NCBI GenBank assembly: GCA_021827495.1
Contig: JAKAVN010000009.1
Coordinates: 1-46,990, forward strand
Direction: 5' to 3'
DNA: 46,990 nt
Source of the DNA: Deltaproteobacteria bacterium
GTDB lineage: Bacteria > Desulfobacterota > Binatia > Binatales > Binataceae
Part shown: one piece after another, positions 7,714-16,716 of the stretch
How the letters are laid out: every line of letters begins with the position of its first letter
Position numbering within the stretch: position 1 is the stretch's first letter
Notes under the pieces: generated by a model
What the model saw: only the letters and a program-made list of their open reading frames with translations
The model's database searches: none
What the model was told of the DNA's origin: nothing
Position numbers and translations under genes: made by a program

Positions 7714-8445
7714 CTAGCGCGCGCGCTCGGGGTTGCGTTGCGGTTCGAGCACGATTTCCACCGGACAGACGCGCGCCGGCGCGCGCAGCACCGCCATCAC
7801 CGCCTCCGCGACGTCCTCCGCGCTGAGCATCAGGGCGCGGTCGAGATGCTTGTTGTGCGGGATGAGCGCGGTGTCGACCAGTCCCGGACTTATCACCGCC
7901 AGCTTGACCCCGCTCGATCGGAGCTCGGCGAAGGCGGCGCGGCTGAACGCGGCCAGCCCGGCCTTGGCCGCCGCGTAGACCGCTTCTCCGGCCGCGGCGT
8001 TGCGCGCCGCGGCCGAGGCGATATTGACGATCGCGCCGCCGCCGGCCTTGACCATCCGCGCCGCGGCCAGGCGCGTAAGCGCGATCGGCGCGCGCAGATT
8101 CACCGCCAGTATCCGATCCTGCGCCGGCGCGCCGGTTTTGATCAGCGGCGTGCGCGGCGGAGCCCCTCCGGCATTGTTCACCAGCACGTCGATTCGTCCG
8201 AAATGCTCGAGCGCCGCATCGAACAGCATCCGGGGGCCGTCCTCATCCGCGAGATCGATCAGCACGATGAGCGAGCGCGCCGGCGCGAGGCCCGAAAGGC
8301 GCCGGGTCTCTTCCATTTCGTCGAAGCTGCGCGCGGCCAGGCACAGTGAGTAGCCCTCGCGCGCGAGCGCCAGCGCCGTTGCGCGGCCGATTCCCCGTCC
8401 GGCGCCGGTTACCAGTGCGACTCGCTGCGTCTCCTGCGCTGCCAT
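7714..8445 (-). CDS. Short-chain dehydrogenase/reductase (SDR)
   Basis: A 243-residue classical SDR. TGAGRGIG at residues 13-20 is the NAD(P)-binding TGxxxGxG motif, VLVNNAGGAPP is the NNAG motif, and VYAAAKAG supplies the catalytic Tyr and Lys (YxxxK), with a Ser-rich IVNIASAAARN before it. GLVDT follows the usual PG motif. The substrate cannot be read from the sequence. The start is ATG 8443-8445, immediately before the coenzyme-binding strand; the frame runs 49 codons further upstream, into the leader of the divergent phosphomannomutase, and is rejected. The two genes diverge from a region of about 145 bp. Confidence 0.88.
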   Translation of the reverse strand: MAAQETQRVALVTGAGRGIGRATALALAREGYSLCLAARSFDEMEETRRLSGLAPARSLIVLIDLADEDGPRMLFDAALEHFGRIDVLVNNAGGAPPRTPLIKTGAPAQDRILAVNLRAPIALTRLAAARMVKAGGGAIVNIASAAARNAAAGEAVYAAAKAGLAAFSRAAFAELRSSGVKLAVISPGLVDTALIPHNKHLDRALMLSAEDVAEAVMAVLRAPARVCPVEIVLEPQRNPERAR

Positions 8446-8591
8446 TTGAGCCCGCGGTCCCGCGCCGCCAAAGCGGCGCGCCACGATCAAAACCGCAGCT
8501 TGCACGATCAAAGCGAGTTCCACAAACTGGGGTAAACACGGCCGCAGGCGGCGGCCCGGCGGGGCGGCGCGCGGTGCAGAGGCATGCAGCA

Positions 8592-9950
8592 ATGATGAAT
8601 CCGCAAGTCTTTCGCGAGTACGATATCCGCGGCATTGTCGAGCGCGACTTCGACGACGACTTCGTCGTAAGCCTGGGACGCGGCTATGCGACGATGCTCA
8701 AGCGCGCCGGCAAGGCTGCGATTACGCTCGGCCGCGACTGCCGGCTGTCCTCGGAGCGCCTGTTCGGGCTGCTGAGCGACGGGCTGTTGCAAAGCGGCAT
8801 CAACGTGGTCGATATCGGCGTGGCGCCCACCCCGCTGCTGTATTTCTCGGTGATCCATTGGCGGATGGACGGCGGCGCGATGATCACCGGCAGCCATAAC
8901 CCGGCCGAGTACAACGGCTTCAAGCTCGGCGTGGGCTCCTCGACCATCTACGGCGAGGAAATCCAGGAAGTCCGGCGGATCATCGAGCGCAAGGATTTTC
9001 CCGCCGCCGGCGCCAGGGGCACGTTCAGCGCGCGCCCGGTGCTGCCCGACTACAACGACTTCATCAAGCGCACCATCACGCTGCGGCCGGGGCTCAAGGT
9101 GGCGGTCGATGCCGGCAATGGATGCGGCGGCGTGGTCGCGGCGCCGCTGATGCGCGAGCTGGGGATGGAGACGGTCGAGCTGTTCATCGAGATGGACGGG
9201 CGCTTTCCCAACCATCATCCCGACCCCACCGTCGAGGAGAACATGCGCGACCTCATCGCGGCGGTGAAGAGCAGCGGCGCGCGCATCGGGATCGCCTATG
9301 ACGGCGATGCCGACCGGGTCGGCGCGGTCGACGAGAACGGCCGCATCGTGTGGGGCGACGAACTGCTGGTGGTGTTCTCACGCGCGATTTTGCGCGAGCG
9401 TCCGGGCGCCGCGATTATCGGCGACGTCAAGTGCTCCAACCGCATGTACGACGACATCACGGCCCACGGCGGCCGCGCGATCATGTGGAAGACCGGCCAT
9501 TCGCTGATCAAGCGCAAGCTCAAGGAGGAGAATGCGGCGCTGGCCGGCGAGATGAGCGGACACATGTTCTTCGCCGACCGCTACTACGGCTTCGACGACG
9601 CGATCTACGCCTCCTTCCGCCTGCTCGAAATCGTCAGCCGCGAGGGCCGCGGCCTGGCCCAGATCCTCGCCGACCTGCCCAAGAGCAGCTTCACCCCCGA
9701 GATTCGCCTCGATTGTCCCGACGAGCGCAAGTTCCACGTGGTGCGCAAAGCCGCCGAGTATTTCCGCGGCCGCCACGAGGTGATCGAGATCGACGGCGTA
9801 CGGGTCAAGTTCCCTGGCGGATGGGGCCTGGTGCGCGCCTCCAATACCCAGCCGGCGCTGGTGCTGCGCTTCGAGGCGCGCGACGACCAGACGCTGGGCG
9901 AGATTCGCACCCTGTTCGAGAACAAGCTTAAAGAACTGGGCGCGATGTGA
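8592..9950 (+). CDS. Phosphomannomutase/phosphoglucomutase
   Basis: A 452-residue alpha-D-phosphohexomutase that interconverts hexose 6- and 1-phosphates through a phosphoserine. MITGSHNPAEYNG contains the catalytic Ser101, DGDADR (237-242) is the Mg-binding loop, GEMSGH (319-324) is the sugar-specificity loop and RASNTQP (415-421) is the phosphate-binding loop. GEMSGH is typical of dual mannose/glucose enzymes (AlgC/ManB type). The stop overlaps the start of the mannose-1-phosphate guanylyltransferase gene, so the pair most likely makes GDP-mannose from mannose 6-phosphate for surface glycans. The start is ATG 8592 (MMNPQVFREYDIRG), with AGAGG upstream. The frame is open further upstream but antisense to the SDR. 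Confidence 0.93.
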   Translation: MMNPQVFREYDIRGIVERDFDDDFVVSLGRGYATMLKRAGKAAITLGRDCRLSSERLFGLLSDGLLQSGINVVDIGVAPTPLLYFSVIHWRMDGGAMITGSHNPAEYNGFKLGVGSSTIYGEEIQEVRRIIERKDFPAAGARGTFSARPVLPDYNDFIKRTITLRPGLKVAVDAGNGCGGVVAAPLMRELGMETVELFIEMDGRFPNHHPDPTVEENMRDLIAAVKSSGARIGIAYDGDADRVGAVDENGRIVWGDELLVVFSRAILRERPGAAIIGDVKCSNRMYDDITAHGGRAIMWKTGHSLIKRKLKEENAALAGEMSGHMFFADRYYGFDDAIYASFRLLEIVSREGRGLAQILADLPKSSFTPEIRLDCPDERKFHVVRKAAEYFRGRHEVIEIDGVRVKFPGGWGLVRASNTQPALVLRFEARDDQTLGEIRTLFENKLKELGAM

Positions 9951-11005
9951 GCGCGGCACGGCCGAGCGCGCTCATCATCGCCGGCGGACGCGGCACGCGC
10001 TTTTGGCCGGAGAGCCGCGCCTGGCGTCCCAAGCCGCTGTTTTCGATCGACGGCCGCACCTCGCTGCTCGCCGACACCATCGCGCGGGTCGCGCCGCTGG
10101 CCGGGCGCGCGCGAACCTTTGTGCTGGTCTCGGCCGACCAGCGCTCGATCTTCCGCAAGGCGCTGCACGGCCTGATTCCTCCAGCCAATCTGATAGTGGA
10201 GCCCAGCGGGCGCGGCACGGCGGTCGCCATCGCCTACGGATGTGCGACGATCGCGCATCGCGCCGGCGCGGGCGTGATTGCGGTGATGCCCGCCGACCAT
10301 TACATCGCGCCGCGCGGCGCTTTTCGGCGCACGCTCACTGAGGCGATCGAGCTTGCCGCCACGCGCCGCGCGGTGGTGGTGATCGGCGTCGTTCCCGACC
10401 GCCCCGAGCCCGGCTACGGCTATCAGCAGATCGGCCGGCCGGTGGGGCGGGGCTTCGAGGTCGTGCGCTTCGTCGAGAAGCCGCCGCTTGCAGCGGCGCG
10501 TCGGATGGTCGCGTCGGGAAAGTTTCTGTGGAACGCCGGGATGTTCGTGATGGACGCCGCCACGCTGGCCGCCGAGCTCGAGCAGCATGCGCCGGATCTC
10601 GCCGGCGCGATGCGCGAGTTCGCCGGCGCGCCGGCGGTCAGGGTCGCACGCATCTACCGGCGGCTCGACTTCGACGCCTTCGACCGCGTGGTCGCCGAGA
10701 AGAGCCGCAACGTGCTGAGCGTCAGGGCGCGCTTTCGATGGCATGACGTGGGGAGCTGGGAGGGGCTGTGGGAGGCGCTCGGCGGGCGCGGTTCCAACGT
10801 GCTTAAGGGCGAGGTGATCGCGCTTGACTGCGAGGGCGTGCTGGCGCGCGGCGGCGAGCGGCGCCTGATGGTGTTGCTGGGCGTGAAGGACCTGGTCGCG
10901 GTCGACACCGGCGACGCGCTGCTGATTGCCGGCCGCAAAAGCTCGCAGGATCTGCGCCACGTGGTCGACGAACTCGCCCGCCGCCGCTTGCACCGCTACC
11001 TGTAG
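9947..11005 (+). CDS. manC: Mannose-1-phosphate guanylyltransferase
   Basis: A 352-residue nucleotidyltransferase converting mannose 1-phosphate and GTP to GDP-mannose. GGRGTRFWPESR (13-24) is the pyrophosphorylase signature, followed by MPADHYI, VIGVVPDRPEPGYGY, RFVEKPPL and KFLWNAGMFV, all standard for this family. Its length matches the single-domain type; the isomerase cupin of long AlgA/ManC enzymes is absent. The GTG start at 9947 overlaps the TGA of the mutase gene by four bases, so the two are translationally coupled. The product could feed the GT4 enzyme encoded at 1640-2863, but that is inference. Confidence 0.93.
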   Translation: MSAARPSALIIAGGRGTRFWPESRAWRPKPLFSIDGRTSLLADTIARVAPLAGRARTFVLVSADQRSIFRKALHGLIPPANLIVEPSGRGTAVAIAYGCATIAHRAGAGVIAVMPADHYIAPRGAFRRTLTEAIELAATRRAVVVIGVVPDRPEPGYGYQQIGRPVGRGFEVVRFVEKPPLAAARRMVASGKFLWNAGMFVMDAATLAAELEQHAPDLAGAMREFAGAPAVRVARIYRRLDFDAFDRVVAEKSRNVLSVRARFRWHDVGSWEGLWEALGGRGSNVLKGEVIALDCEGVLARGGERRLMVLLGVKDLVAVDTGDALLIAGRKSSQDLRHVVDELARRRLHRYL

Positions 11006-11079
11006 CCGCGGCGCTACGGCTGGGGGAGGGGACACAGCTCGCGCTGCGGGAGCTCCAAGGGCGCGGCGGCGTGGGAGGT

Positions 11080-11538
11080 TTAGTCGAGCGCCTGCGGATC
11101 GCACTTGAGCGTGAGCTCGCGCAGCTCGTCAACGCCGCGGTCGTCCTCGAGCGCGATCGTGTGCAGGCGCTCCGCGAACCGCGGATCGATTCCTTCCCAG
11201 CGGAGCGCCTGCTGGTTCATCTCGCGCCGCAGCTCGAGCAGCAGCGCGAGGTCGCGGCTTAAGCGCTCCCAATTATTGGAGCCCTGGGCGTCCATCGGGC
11301 GCGCCAGCTTCGACCAGACGTGGCGTCCGCTGAGGAGCGCCTCGAGTGCGCGGGCATGTTCGGCCTCGCGCGCCGCCAACGCGCCGAGCCCGCTGGCGAT
11401 ATTCGGGTAAGCGCAAAGCCCGGCGTGGCGCGCCAGGCGGCCGGCCAGCTCGAGGCGGCGGCCGGCGATCTCGGCCAGCTCGGCGAGCAGGCGCTCCTCG
11501 GGTAGGGGCGTGGTCCAAATTCGTTGCAGGATTCCCAT
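11080..11538 (-). CDS. Ferritin-like/rubrerythrin-like helical protein
   Basis: A 152-residue all-helical protein. Helix segments such as LAEIAGRRLELAGRLARHAG and ALAAREAEHARALEALL, and the end IALEDDRGVDELRELTLKCD, followed by PQA, look like a four-helix ferritin-like fold with an E-x-x-H pair in the second segment and a late 'D-x-x-h-h-x-x-L' helix. Whether it binds iron is unclear, since the full set of Glu/His ligands is not evident. The start is ATG 11536-11538; about 20 further codons are open upstream. It lies 76 bp downstream of the HExxH protein gene on the same strand, so they may be co-transcribed. The function is unknown. Confidence 0.6.
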   Translation of the reverse strand: MGILQRIWTTPLPEERLLAELAEIAGRRLELAGRLARHAGLCAYPNIASGLGALAAREAEHARALEALLSGRHVWSKLARPMDAQGSNNWERLSRDLALLLELRREMNQQALRWEGIDPRFAERLHTIALEDDRGVDELRELTLKCDPQALD

Positions 11539-11614
11539 CAGCCGCGGCGTCCTTTGCCGCCGCTGCCAGATAATACACGCGGCGCGCCCGCCGCGCATCC
11601 GCCGCGCGCGATTT

Positions 11615-12241
11615 TCAAGCCTGGTCCGCTTCGGAGCCGGAAGGAAGGATCGCGCGCAGCAGGAACGATTCGCGCTTGAAGAAGCCGCGCGTATGGTAGG
11701 AGTTGCCGAGCCGCAGCAGGGCGTAATCGAAGTAATGGACCAGCTCGTGCATCAGCGTGCGCAGAAAAGTCCGGGGCTTGACCACCTCGCGGCGCATCGC
11801 CGTGCGGGTCCACAGCGCGATGCGCGGCGCGTCGGGATAGAAGATGCCGTGCAACTCGCCGCGCGCATTGCGCGGCCGCACGCCTTTGACTTCGATCGGC
11901 AGGCTGCGCACGCCGAGCAGCCGGCATAGCTCGGTCACCAGGTCCTGCGCCGCGCGCGCAGTGGCCGCGGCGCTGCCGCCCTCGAGCGCCGCACTCAGGG
12001 CCTCGGCGAGCGCCGGCGCGGTGGCGCCCGCCACCAGGTTGAAGGCGTCGATCGCGTCGCTGCGCAGATAGGCCTTCTGGTCGCGCGGCGCGAGCCGGTA
12101 GAAAAAAGCCGGCAAAGCGCCGGCGCCGCCCGCGCCCGGCGCCGTGGTGCGCGAGCGCGGCTGGGTCGCGCGATGGCTTCGGCGGTCCTTCACAATGCCT
12201 CGCACAATGCCTCGCAATGAATACCCCGGCTCTCCTATCAT
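11615..12241 (-). CDS. Putative zinc metallopeptidase-like protein (HExxH)
   Basis: A 208-residue protein with a zincin motif near the C-terminus: LRTLMHELVHYFDYALLRLG, where HELVH supplies two zinc ligands and the catalytic Glu. A His in SYHTRGFFKRES is a candidate third ligand. Upstream, HGIFYPDAPRIALWTRTA resembles the strand before the active-site helix in SprT-like or small gluzincin-type proteins. No signal peptide is seen, so it is probably cytoplasmic. The start is ATG 12239-12241; an upstream TTG at 12265 is possible. A 12-bp tandem repeat around 12191-12214 encodes the doubled RGIV near the N-terminus. It diverges from the adenosine-specific kinase family gene 47 bp away. The target is unknown. 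Confidence 0.65.
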   Translation of the reverse strand: MIGEPGYSLRGIVRGIVKDRRSHRATQPRSRTTAPGAGGAGALPAFFYRLAPRDQKAYLRSDAIDAFNLVAGATAPALAEALSAALEGGSAAATARAAQDLVTELCRLLGVRSLPIEVKGVRPRNARGELHGIFYPDAPRIALWTRTAMRREVVKPRTFLRTLMHELVHYFDYALLRLGNSYHTRGFFKRESFLLRAILPSGSEADQA

Positions 12242-12288
12242 CGGGCAGCCGTCGTAGACCAGCAACGAATAGCGGAGAACGCAAGCGT

Positions 12289-12771
12289 ATGGAACTCAGC
12301 GCGATCGAAATCGTCAAGCCCGCCGACGCCAACGTGATCATCGGCCAGGCCCATTTCATCAAGACCGTCGACGATCTCTACGAGGCCGTCGCCGCGGCGG
12401 TACCCGGGGTGAAGTTCGGCGTGGCCTTTTGCGAAGCCTCGGGGCCGTGCCTTATCCGGCGCGCCGGGACCGACGCCGGGCTGGAGGCCGCGGCGGTGCG
12501 CTCGGCCGAGGCGATCGGCGCGGGCCACGTGTTCGTGATCATGCTTGGCAACGCGTTTCCGATAAACGTGCTCAACCAGGTGAAGGCGGTCGCCGAGGTA
12601 TGCTCGATCTTCTGCGCCACGGCCAACGAGGTGCGGGTGATCGTGGCCGCCGACGGCGGCGCGCGCGGCGTGATGGGCGTGATCGACGGCAGCGCGCCCA
12701 AGGGGGTCGAGGGCGAGCACGAACAGGCCGAGCGGCGCGCGATGCTGCGCCGCTTCGGTTACAAGCAGTAG
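12289..12771 (+). CDS. Adenosine-specific kinase family protein
   Basis: A 160-residue protein of the small adenosine-specific kinase family (PF04008), best known from archaea and some bacteria. Characteristic stretches are ANVIIGQAHFIKTVDDLYEA, GVKFGVAFCEASGPCLIR, GHVFVIMLGNAFPINVLNQV and IFCATANEVRVIVA, followed by GRGVMGVIDG-like sequence (here GARGVMGVIDG). The length matches the family. The assigned activity, ATP-dependent phosphorylation of adenosine, rests on few studies. The start is ATG 12289, preceded by GGAGA. The gene stands alone between the divergent HExxH gene and PBP1b. Confidence 0.85.
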   Translation: MELSAIEIVKPADANVIIGQAHFIKTVDDLYEAVAAAVPGVKFGVAFCEASGPCLIRRAGTDAGLEAAAVRSAEAIGAGHVFVIMLGNAFPINVLNQVKAVAEVCSIFCATANEVRVIVAADGGARGVMGVIDGSAPKGVEGEHEQAERRAMLRRFGYKQ

Positions 12772-12947
12772 CGCGCGGGCCGCCGGGGTTACCTGCGGGT
12801 TCGCAGCGTCGGGGCGAACTTGTGGCGCGCTTTCGCCGGACTTGCCGGGGGTGATCGCCTCCGCGTGGCCGCACGGGATATAGTATCAATCATGCGCCGC
12901 GGCCGGGCCGGGACCGGCGCCCAGCGCTGAGTGGGGAAGAACGCGCG

Positions 12948-15392
12948 ATGGCGAGCGCAGGCAGGCGGGGGAGGGGATCGGCGAGGGGTGGACGATTGCG
13001 CCGCGCACTTAAGCGGCTGGGCCCGCGGCGGGCGGTTGCGGGGGTGTTCCTGCTGTTCACCTTCGGCTGCGGCTTTTACCTGGCGCAGCTCTACGGCGAG
13101 ATTTCCGCGCTCATCGAACAGCGCGCGGCCGCGCTGACCTCGGCCGTTTACTCGGCGCCGCTCAAGCTCGAACGCGGCGACGATCTCGCCCAGCTCCATC
13201 TGATCGACCGCATCGAACGCCTCAGCTACACCCGCGTCACCGAGCCGGCCCATCCCGGCGAATACTCGCTCACGCCCGGCCGCGTAACGATTTACCTGCG
13301 CGGCTTCCGCGAAGGGATGCGCGAATATCCGGCTGCGCTGGTCCATCTGAGCCTCGCCGGCACGATAATCGAGGGCGTGGCCGATTCTTTCGGCGCGGCG
13401 CTGCCCGCGGCCATGATCGAGCCCGAGGTGATCGGCCGCTTGCTGCCCGGGGCGCCGCCCGAGCGGGTGGAAGTCCAGTTGAGCGAGCTTCCGCCCTACC
13501 TGGTGCGCGGCCTGCTGGCGACCGAGGACCGGTACTTCTACTATCATCCGGGATTCGACCCGGTGCGGATGGTCGAGGCGGCGATCGCCGACCTGCGATC
13601 GCATCACTTGGCCCAGGGCGCGAGTACGCTGACCCAGCAGCTCGCGCGTACCTTCATCGATCGCCACGAGCGCACCTTCACCCGCAAGCTGCGCGAGCTG
13701 GCCGTGGCGCTGGTGATCGAGATCCGGCTCAGCAAGAACCAGATCCTGGAGCGCTATATCAGCGACGTTCCGATGGGCGCGTACGACGGCACGCCGATCA
13801 CCGGGATGCCGCTGGCGGCGCATTACTTCTTCAACAAGGACCTGCACGAAGTCACCCCGGCGCAGGCGGCGATCCTGATCGGGATGATCCGGGCGCCCAC
13901 GCTGTACGATCCGCGGCGCCATCCGGAGGCCTGCCGCGCGCGCCGCGACACGGTGCTGGGGCTGATGCGCCGCGACGGCGTGATCGATGCCTCCGTCTAT
14001 GCCGAGGCCGCCGCCGCGCCGATCGAGATCGCCAGGCTGCCCGGCCTGCGCCGCGCGCCCTATTTCACCGATTACGTAATCGCCCAGGTCGAGCGCATCC
14101 CGGGCTTCGACGGCAATCTCGCCGGGCTCAAGGTCTACACCACGCTGGATCCCGAGATGGAGCAGGCGGCGCGTGCGAGCGTCGAGGCGAACCTCGAGCG
14201 GCTGGAACGGCAGCATCCGCGCCTGCGCCGCGCCGGGCGCGACGGTCTGCTCGAGGGCTCGCTGGTGGCGCTCGACGTGCGCACCGGCGCGATCCTCGCG
14301 ATGGTCGGCGGGCGCGACTATTCGATTAGCCAGTACAACCGCGCGGTGCAGGCCGAGCGCCAACCCGGCTCGGCCTTCAAGCCGATCGTCTATCTCAGCG
14401 CGCTCGATCCTTCGCGCTCGCCGCTCGGCCAGCCGGTCACGCTCGCCTCGCTGCTGCCCGATCGGCCGATGTCATTTAACGGATGGACGCCGGTCAATTA
14501 TGAGCGCACTTACCAGGGCACGGTGACCGTGGTCGAGGCCCTGGCCGAATCGCTCAACGTGCCGACCGCCTACCTGGGCAGCTTGCTCGGTCCGCCCACT
14601 ATCGTGCGCACGGCCCATGAGATGGGCATCAATGAGGACATTCCACCAGTCCTGCCGATTGCGATCGGCGCCGCCGAGACCACGCTGCTTGAGCTGACCG
14701 CCGCCTACCAGGTCTTCGCCAGCGGCGGGGTGTCGCGGCCGCCCTATGCTTTGGAGGCGGTCTACGACGCGCACGATCATCTGATTTATGCGCACGCCCC
14801 GCACGAGCTGCAGCTCATCAGTTCACCGGTCGCCTACCTCATAACCGGCGCGCTCGAGCAGGTATTCAAGTGGGGCACCGGGGCGGGGGCGGCGAAGATG
14901 GGGCTGGACTTTCCGGCCGCCGGCAAAACCGGCACCACCCAGGACTACCATGACGCCTACTTCATCGGTTACACGCCGCGCGTGGCATGCGGCGTATGGG
15001 TGGGATTCGACCGTCCGCAGAGCCTCGGCGCCCCGGCCGCCACGGCCGCGCTGCCGGCCTGGGTGAATTTCATGGTTGACGTCACGCCGCGCACCTCGGC
15101 GCCGTTCGCGGTGCCGCCGGGAATCACGATGGCGACGATCGATCCGCAAAGCGGCGGCCTCGCGACCAGCGCTTGTCCGCGCACTGACACCATTCCATTC
15201 CTTACCGGCACCGCGCCGACGCGAATCTGCCCCTTGCATGGCGGCCTCATGCCTTCGCCTACGATGGTGGCGGGCCCCGGTGCGCCGCCGCGCGCAGACG
15301 ATACGGCGGCTCCTGGCGCGGCTCCGACGCCGGCCACCAACGGATTGTTCGGCTCAGTCGGAAATTTCTTCGGCTCGCTGTTCGGCCACTGA
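12948..15392 (+). CDS. mrcB: Bifunctional penicillin-binding protein 1b-type (glycosyltransferase/transpeptidase)
   Basis: An 814-residue class A PBP that polymerises lipid II and cross-links peptidoglycan in the periplasm. It has a basic cytoplasmic tail (1-28), one membrane anchor (about 30-48), a UB2H-like region (about 65-150) and a GT51 domain with ATEDRYFYYHPGFD (Glu193) and GASTLTQQLARTF (224-236). The transpeptidase domain has the SxxK nucleophile Ser475 in RQPGSAFKP, SLN at 535-537 and KTGT at 660-663. The UB2H region points to PBP1b and suggests activation by an outer-membrane lipoprotein; the DUF799-like lipoprotein in this window is not an obvious partner. The C-terminal tail is Ala/Pro-rich. 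The start is ATG 12948 with GGGGAAG upstream. Confidence 0.93.
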   Translation: MASAGRRGRGSARGGRLRRALKRLGPRRAVAGVFLLFTFGCGFYLAQLYGEISALIEQRAAALTSAVYSAPLKLERGDDLAQLHLIDRIERLSYTRVTEPAHPGEYSLTPGRVTIYLRGFREGMREYPAALVHLSLAGTIIEGVADSFGAALPAAMIEPEVIGRLLPGAPPERVEVQLSELPPYLVRGLLATEDRYFYYHPGFDPVRMVEAAIADLRSHHLAQGASTLTQQLARTFIDRHERTFTRKLRELAVALVIEIRLSKNQILERYISDVPMGAYDGTPITGMPLAAHYFFNKDLHEVTPAQAAILIGMIRAPTLYDPRRHPEACRARRDTVLGLMRRDGVIDASVYAEAAAAPIEIARLPGLRRAPYFTDYVIAQVERIPGFDGNLAGLKVYTTLDPEMEQAARASVEANLERLERQHPRLRRAGRDGLLEGSLVALDVRTGAILAMVGGRDYSISQYNRAVQAERQPGSAFKPIVYLSALDPSRSPLGQPVTLASLLPDRPMSFNGWTPVNYERTYQGTVTVVEALAESLNVPTAYLGSLLGPPTIVRTAHEMGINEDIPPVLPIAIGAAETTLLELTAAYQVFASGGVSRPPYALEAVYDAHDHLIYAHAPHELQLISSPVAYLITGALEQVFKWGTGAGAAKMGLDFPAAGKTGTTQDYHDAYFIGYTPRVACGVWVGFDRPQSLGAPAATAALPAWVNFMVDVTPRTSAPFAVPPGITMATIDPQSGGLATSACPRTDTIPFLTGTAPTRICPLHGGLMPSPTMVAGPGAPPRADDTAAPGAAPTPATNGLFGSVGNFFGSLFGH

Positions 15393-15458
15393 ACGGAAGC
15401 CCGCAACGCCGTCTGGCCGCCGCCGCCGGCCCGCAACTAGCGAGTGCCTATCGTGACA

Positions 15459-16442
15459 TCAGCACGGTGAGCCATTGCATAGATTGGGGCTCATGCTGAC
15501 GCCGTTATTAACCGAGCTGTGGTTAGCGGTCAGCACGTTTTGAGTGTAACCGCTCCCCGAACTACCAAAGTCCAGCCCGTAACCCCCGTTGGCGTCGGCC
15601 TCGTTGCTCTGCGCGAGAGCGGTTCCCGCCGTGATGCCGTCGCCAGCGTTATTATTGACCACGTTACCCGCGATGCGGACATTGTCACCTACAGAGATGC
15701 CTGATTCTTTGTTAAGGCACGCGATATTGCCATTGACTGTGGAGCTGGTGCCGCAACTGATCCCGTTGAGTCCGTTCTCATTAGCCGTGTTGCCGTTGAC
15801 AAGGCTAAGGTAGCCGCACTGAATTCCGTCGCCCGCGGTGTTGCCGTTGGCAGTGTTGCCGGTGATGATGTTGTTCTCGCCAGAATCTGCGGCGGCTGTC
15901 ATGATCCCGTTAACCGAATTAGCGTTGGCCGTGTTGCCCGAAATTCGGGCGGCGCTGCCATTCACCTCTATCCCGTTGGTTTTGTTGAGGTTCGCCGAAT
16001 TGCCGGAAATAGTACAGTCATTACCAATACACTCGATGCCGTCGGCCCCGTTGCCGTCCGACCGCACGTCTTCAACGATGCCGCCTTCGCCGACAATTAT
16101 CCCCGCGCCGCTCATCCCGGTGACCGTGCCGTTACGGACCGAGACGTCAGCTTGGCCAGTGGCATTGATTCCCACTTTTCCCGCTAGAATGGCGAACCCG
16201 TTCAGGTTTATGTTGACGTGCGCCGCTTTGACGTTTATACAGTCGAAGCCACTTTTCGAGCGCAGGTTATGTTGCAGGATGTAGCTGCCCGGCGATTGGA
16301 TTTTGATTGGAAACGTTGCGCAACCACCAAGGCTAATCTGCGCGGAGGCCGGTAGCGGCGCCCCGAGCAGAAGCGCGACCGCAATAGTAGCCCCAACCCA
16401 TACCATTCCTCGCGACCGGGTGATGCAGCGCCCGATTTTCAT
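15459..16442 (-). CDS. Secreted right-handed parallel beta-helix protein
   Basis: A 327-residue protein with a signal peptide of about 34 residues (ending PLPASA), then a solenoid of about 20-24-residue turns rich in Asn and Gly, such as NGIEVNGSAARISGNTANAN, NGIMTAAADSGENNIITGNT and DGIQCGYLSLVNGNTANENG. These are PbH1-type repeats typical of beta-helix surface proteins and polysaccharide-processing enzymes. The catalytic residues of a known lyase are not evident. Several Cys could form disulphides. GAGGAGG lies just before ATG 16440-16442, so the start is secure. Its leader carries a doubled 15-bp repeat and an 11-codon upstream frame. It diverges from the TonB-receptor locus. Confidence 0.85.
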   Translation of the reverse strand: MKIGRCITRSRGMVWVGATIAVALLLGAPLPASAQISLGGCATFPIKIQSPGSYILQHNLRSKSGFDCINVKAAHVNINLNGFAILAGKVGINATGQADVSVRNGTVTGMSGAGIIVGEGGIVEDVRSDGNGADGIECIGNDCTISGNSANLNKTNGIEVNGSAARISGNTANANSVNGIMTAAADSGENNIITGNTANGNTAGDGIQCGYLSLVNGNTANENGLNGISCGTSSTVNGNIACLNKESGISVGDNVRIAGNVVNNNAGDGITAGTALAQSNEADANGGYGLDFGSSGSGYTQNVLTANHSSVNNGVSMSPNLCNGSPC

Positions 16443-16459
16443 GCACCTTCCTCCTCAGT

Positions 16460-16504
16460 TTACTTAGCCAACATTTCCATTATTTCCTTTTCCATTATTT
16501 CCTT
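16460..16504 (-). promoter_or_regulatory. Leader with tandem 15-bp repeat and an 11-codon upstream frame
   Basis: In transcript sense the unit AAGGAAATAATGGAA occurs twice, head to tail and identical (16490-16504, then 16475-16489). Each unit holds an AAGGA and an ATG. From the first ATG (16493-16495) a frame reads MEKEIMEMLAK and stops with TAA at 16460-16462, 17 bp before the beta-helix start. It may be a leader peptide or a spare ribosome docking site. Confidence 0.5.
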
Positions 16505-16716
16505 TCCGGCTGAGGTCCTTATAGCTCAAATTCGCCTTGTGGCGCAAGTTTTGGCAGCGTTTTTTCTGGCAAGCCAGGCTGGAAATAGCCTCGTATTGTC
16601 AAGGCGGATACCTGGGCTGAGCTTGACCGGCGCACTGAAAGCCGACACATTGATTTGTGGAGGAAGGCGAAGCTTGTGCATGAAGACCGGTCGCGGCTGC
16701 TGTCAGCGGTGATTTG

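Noticed and set aside
9605-11104. Open frame of about 500 codons on the minus strand
   Set aside because: Antisense to the mutase and mannose-1-phosphate guanylyltransferase genes; no recognisable motif.
12789-14363. Long open frame of more than 500 codons on the minus strand
   Set aside because: It is fully antisense to PBP1b, which has every catalytic motif. The translated frame is rich in Arg, His, Asp and Gly without family signatures, as expected from high-G+C third-position bias.
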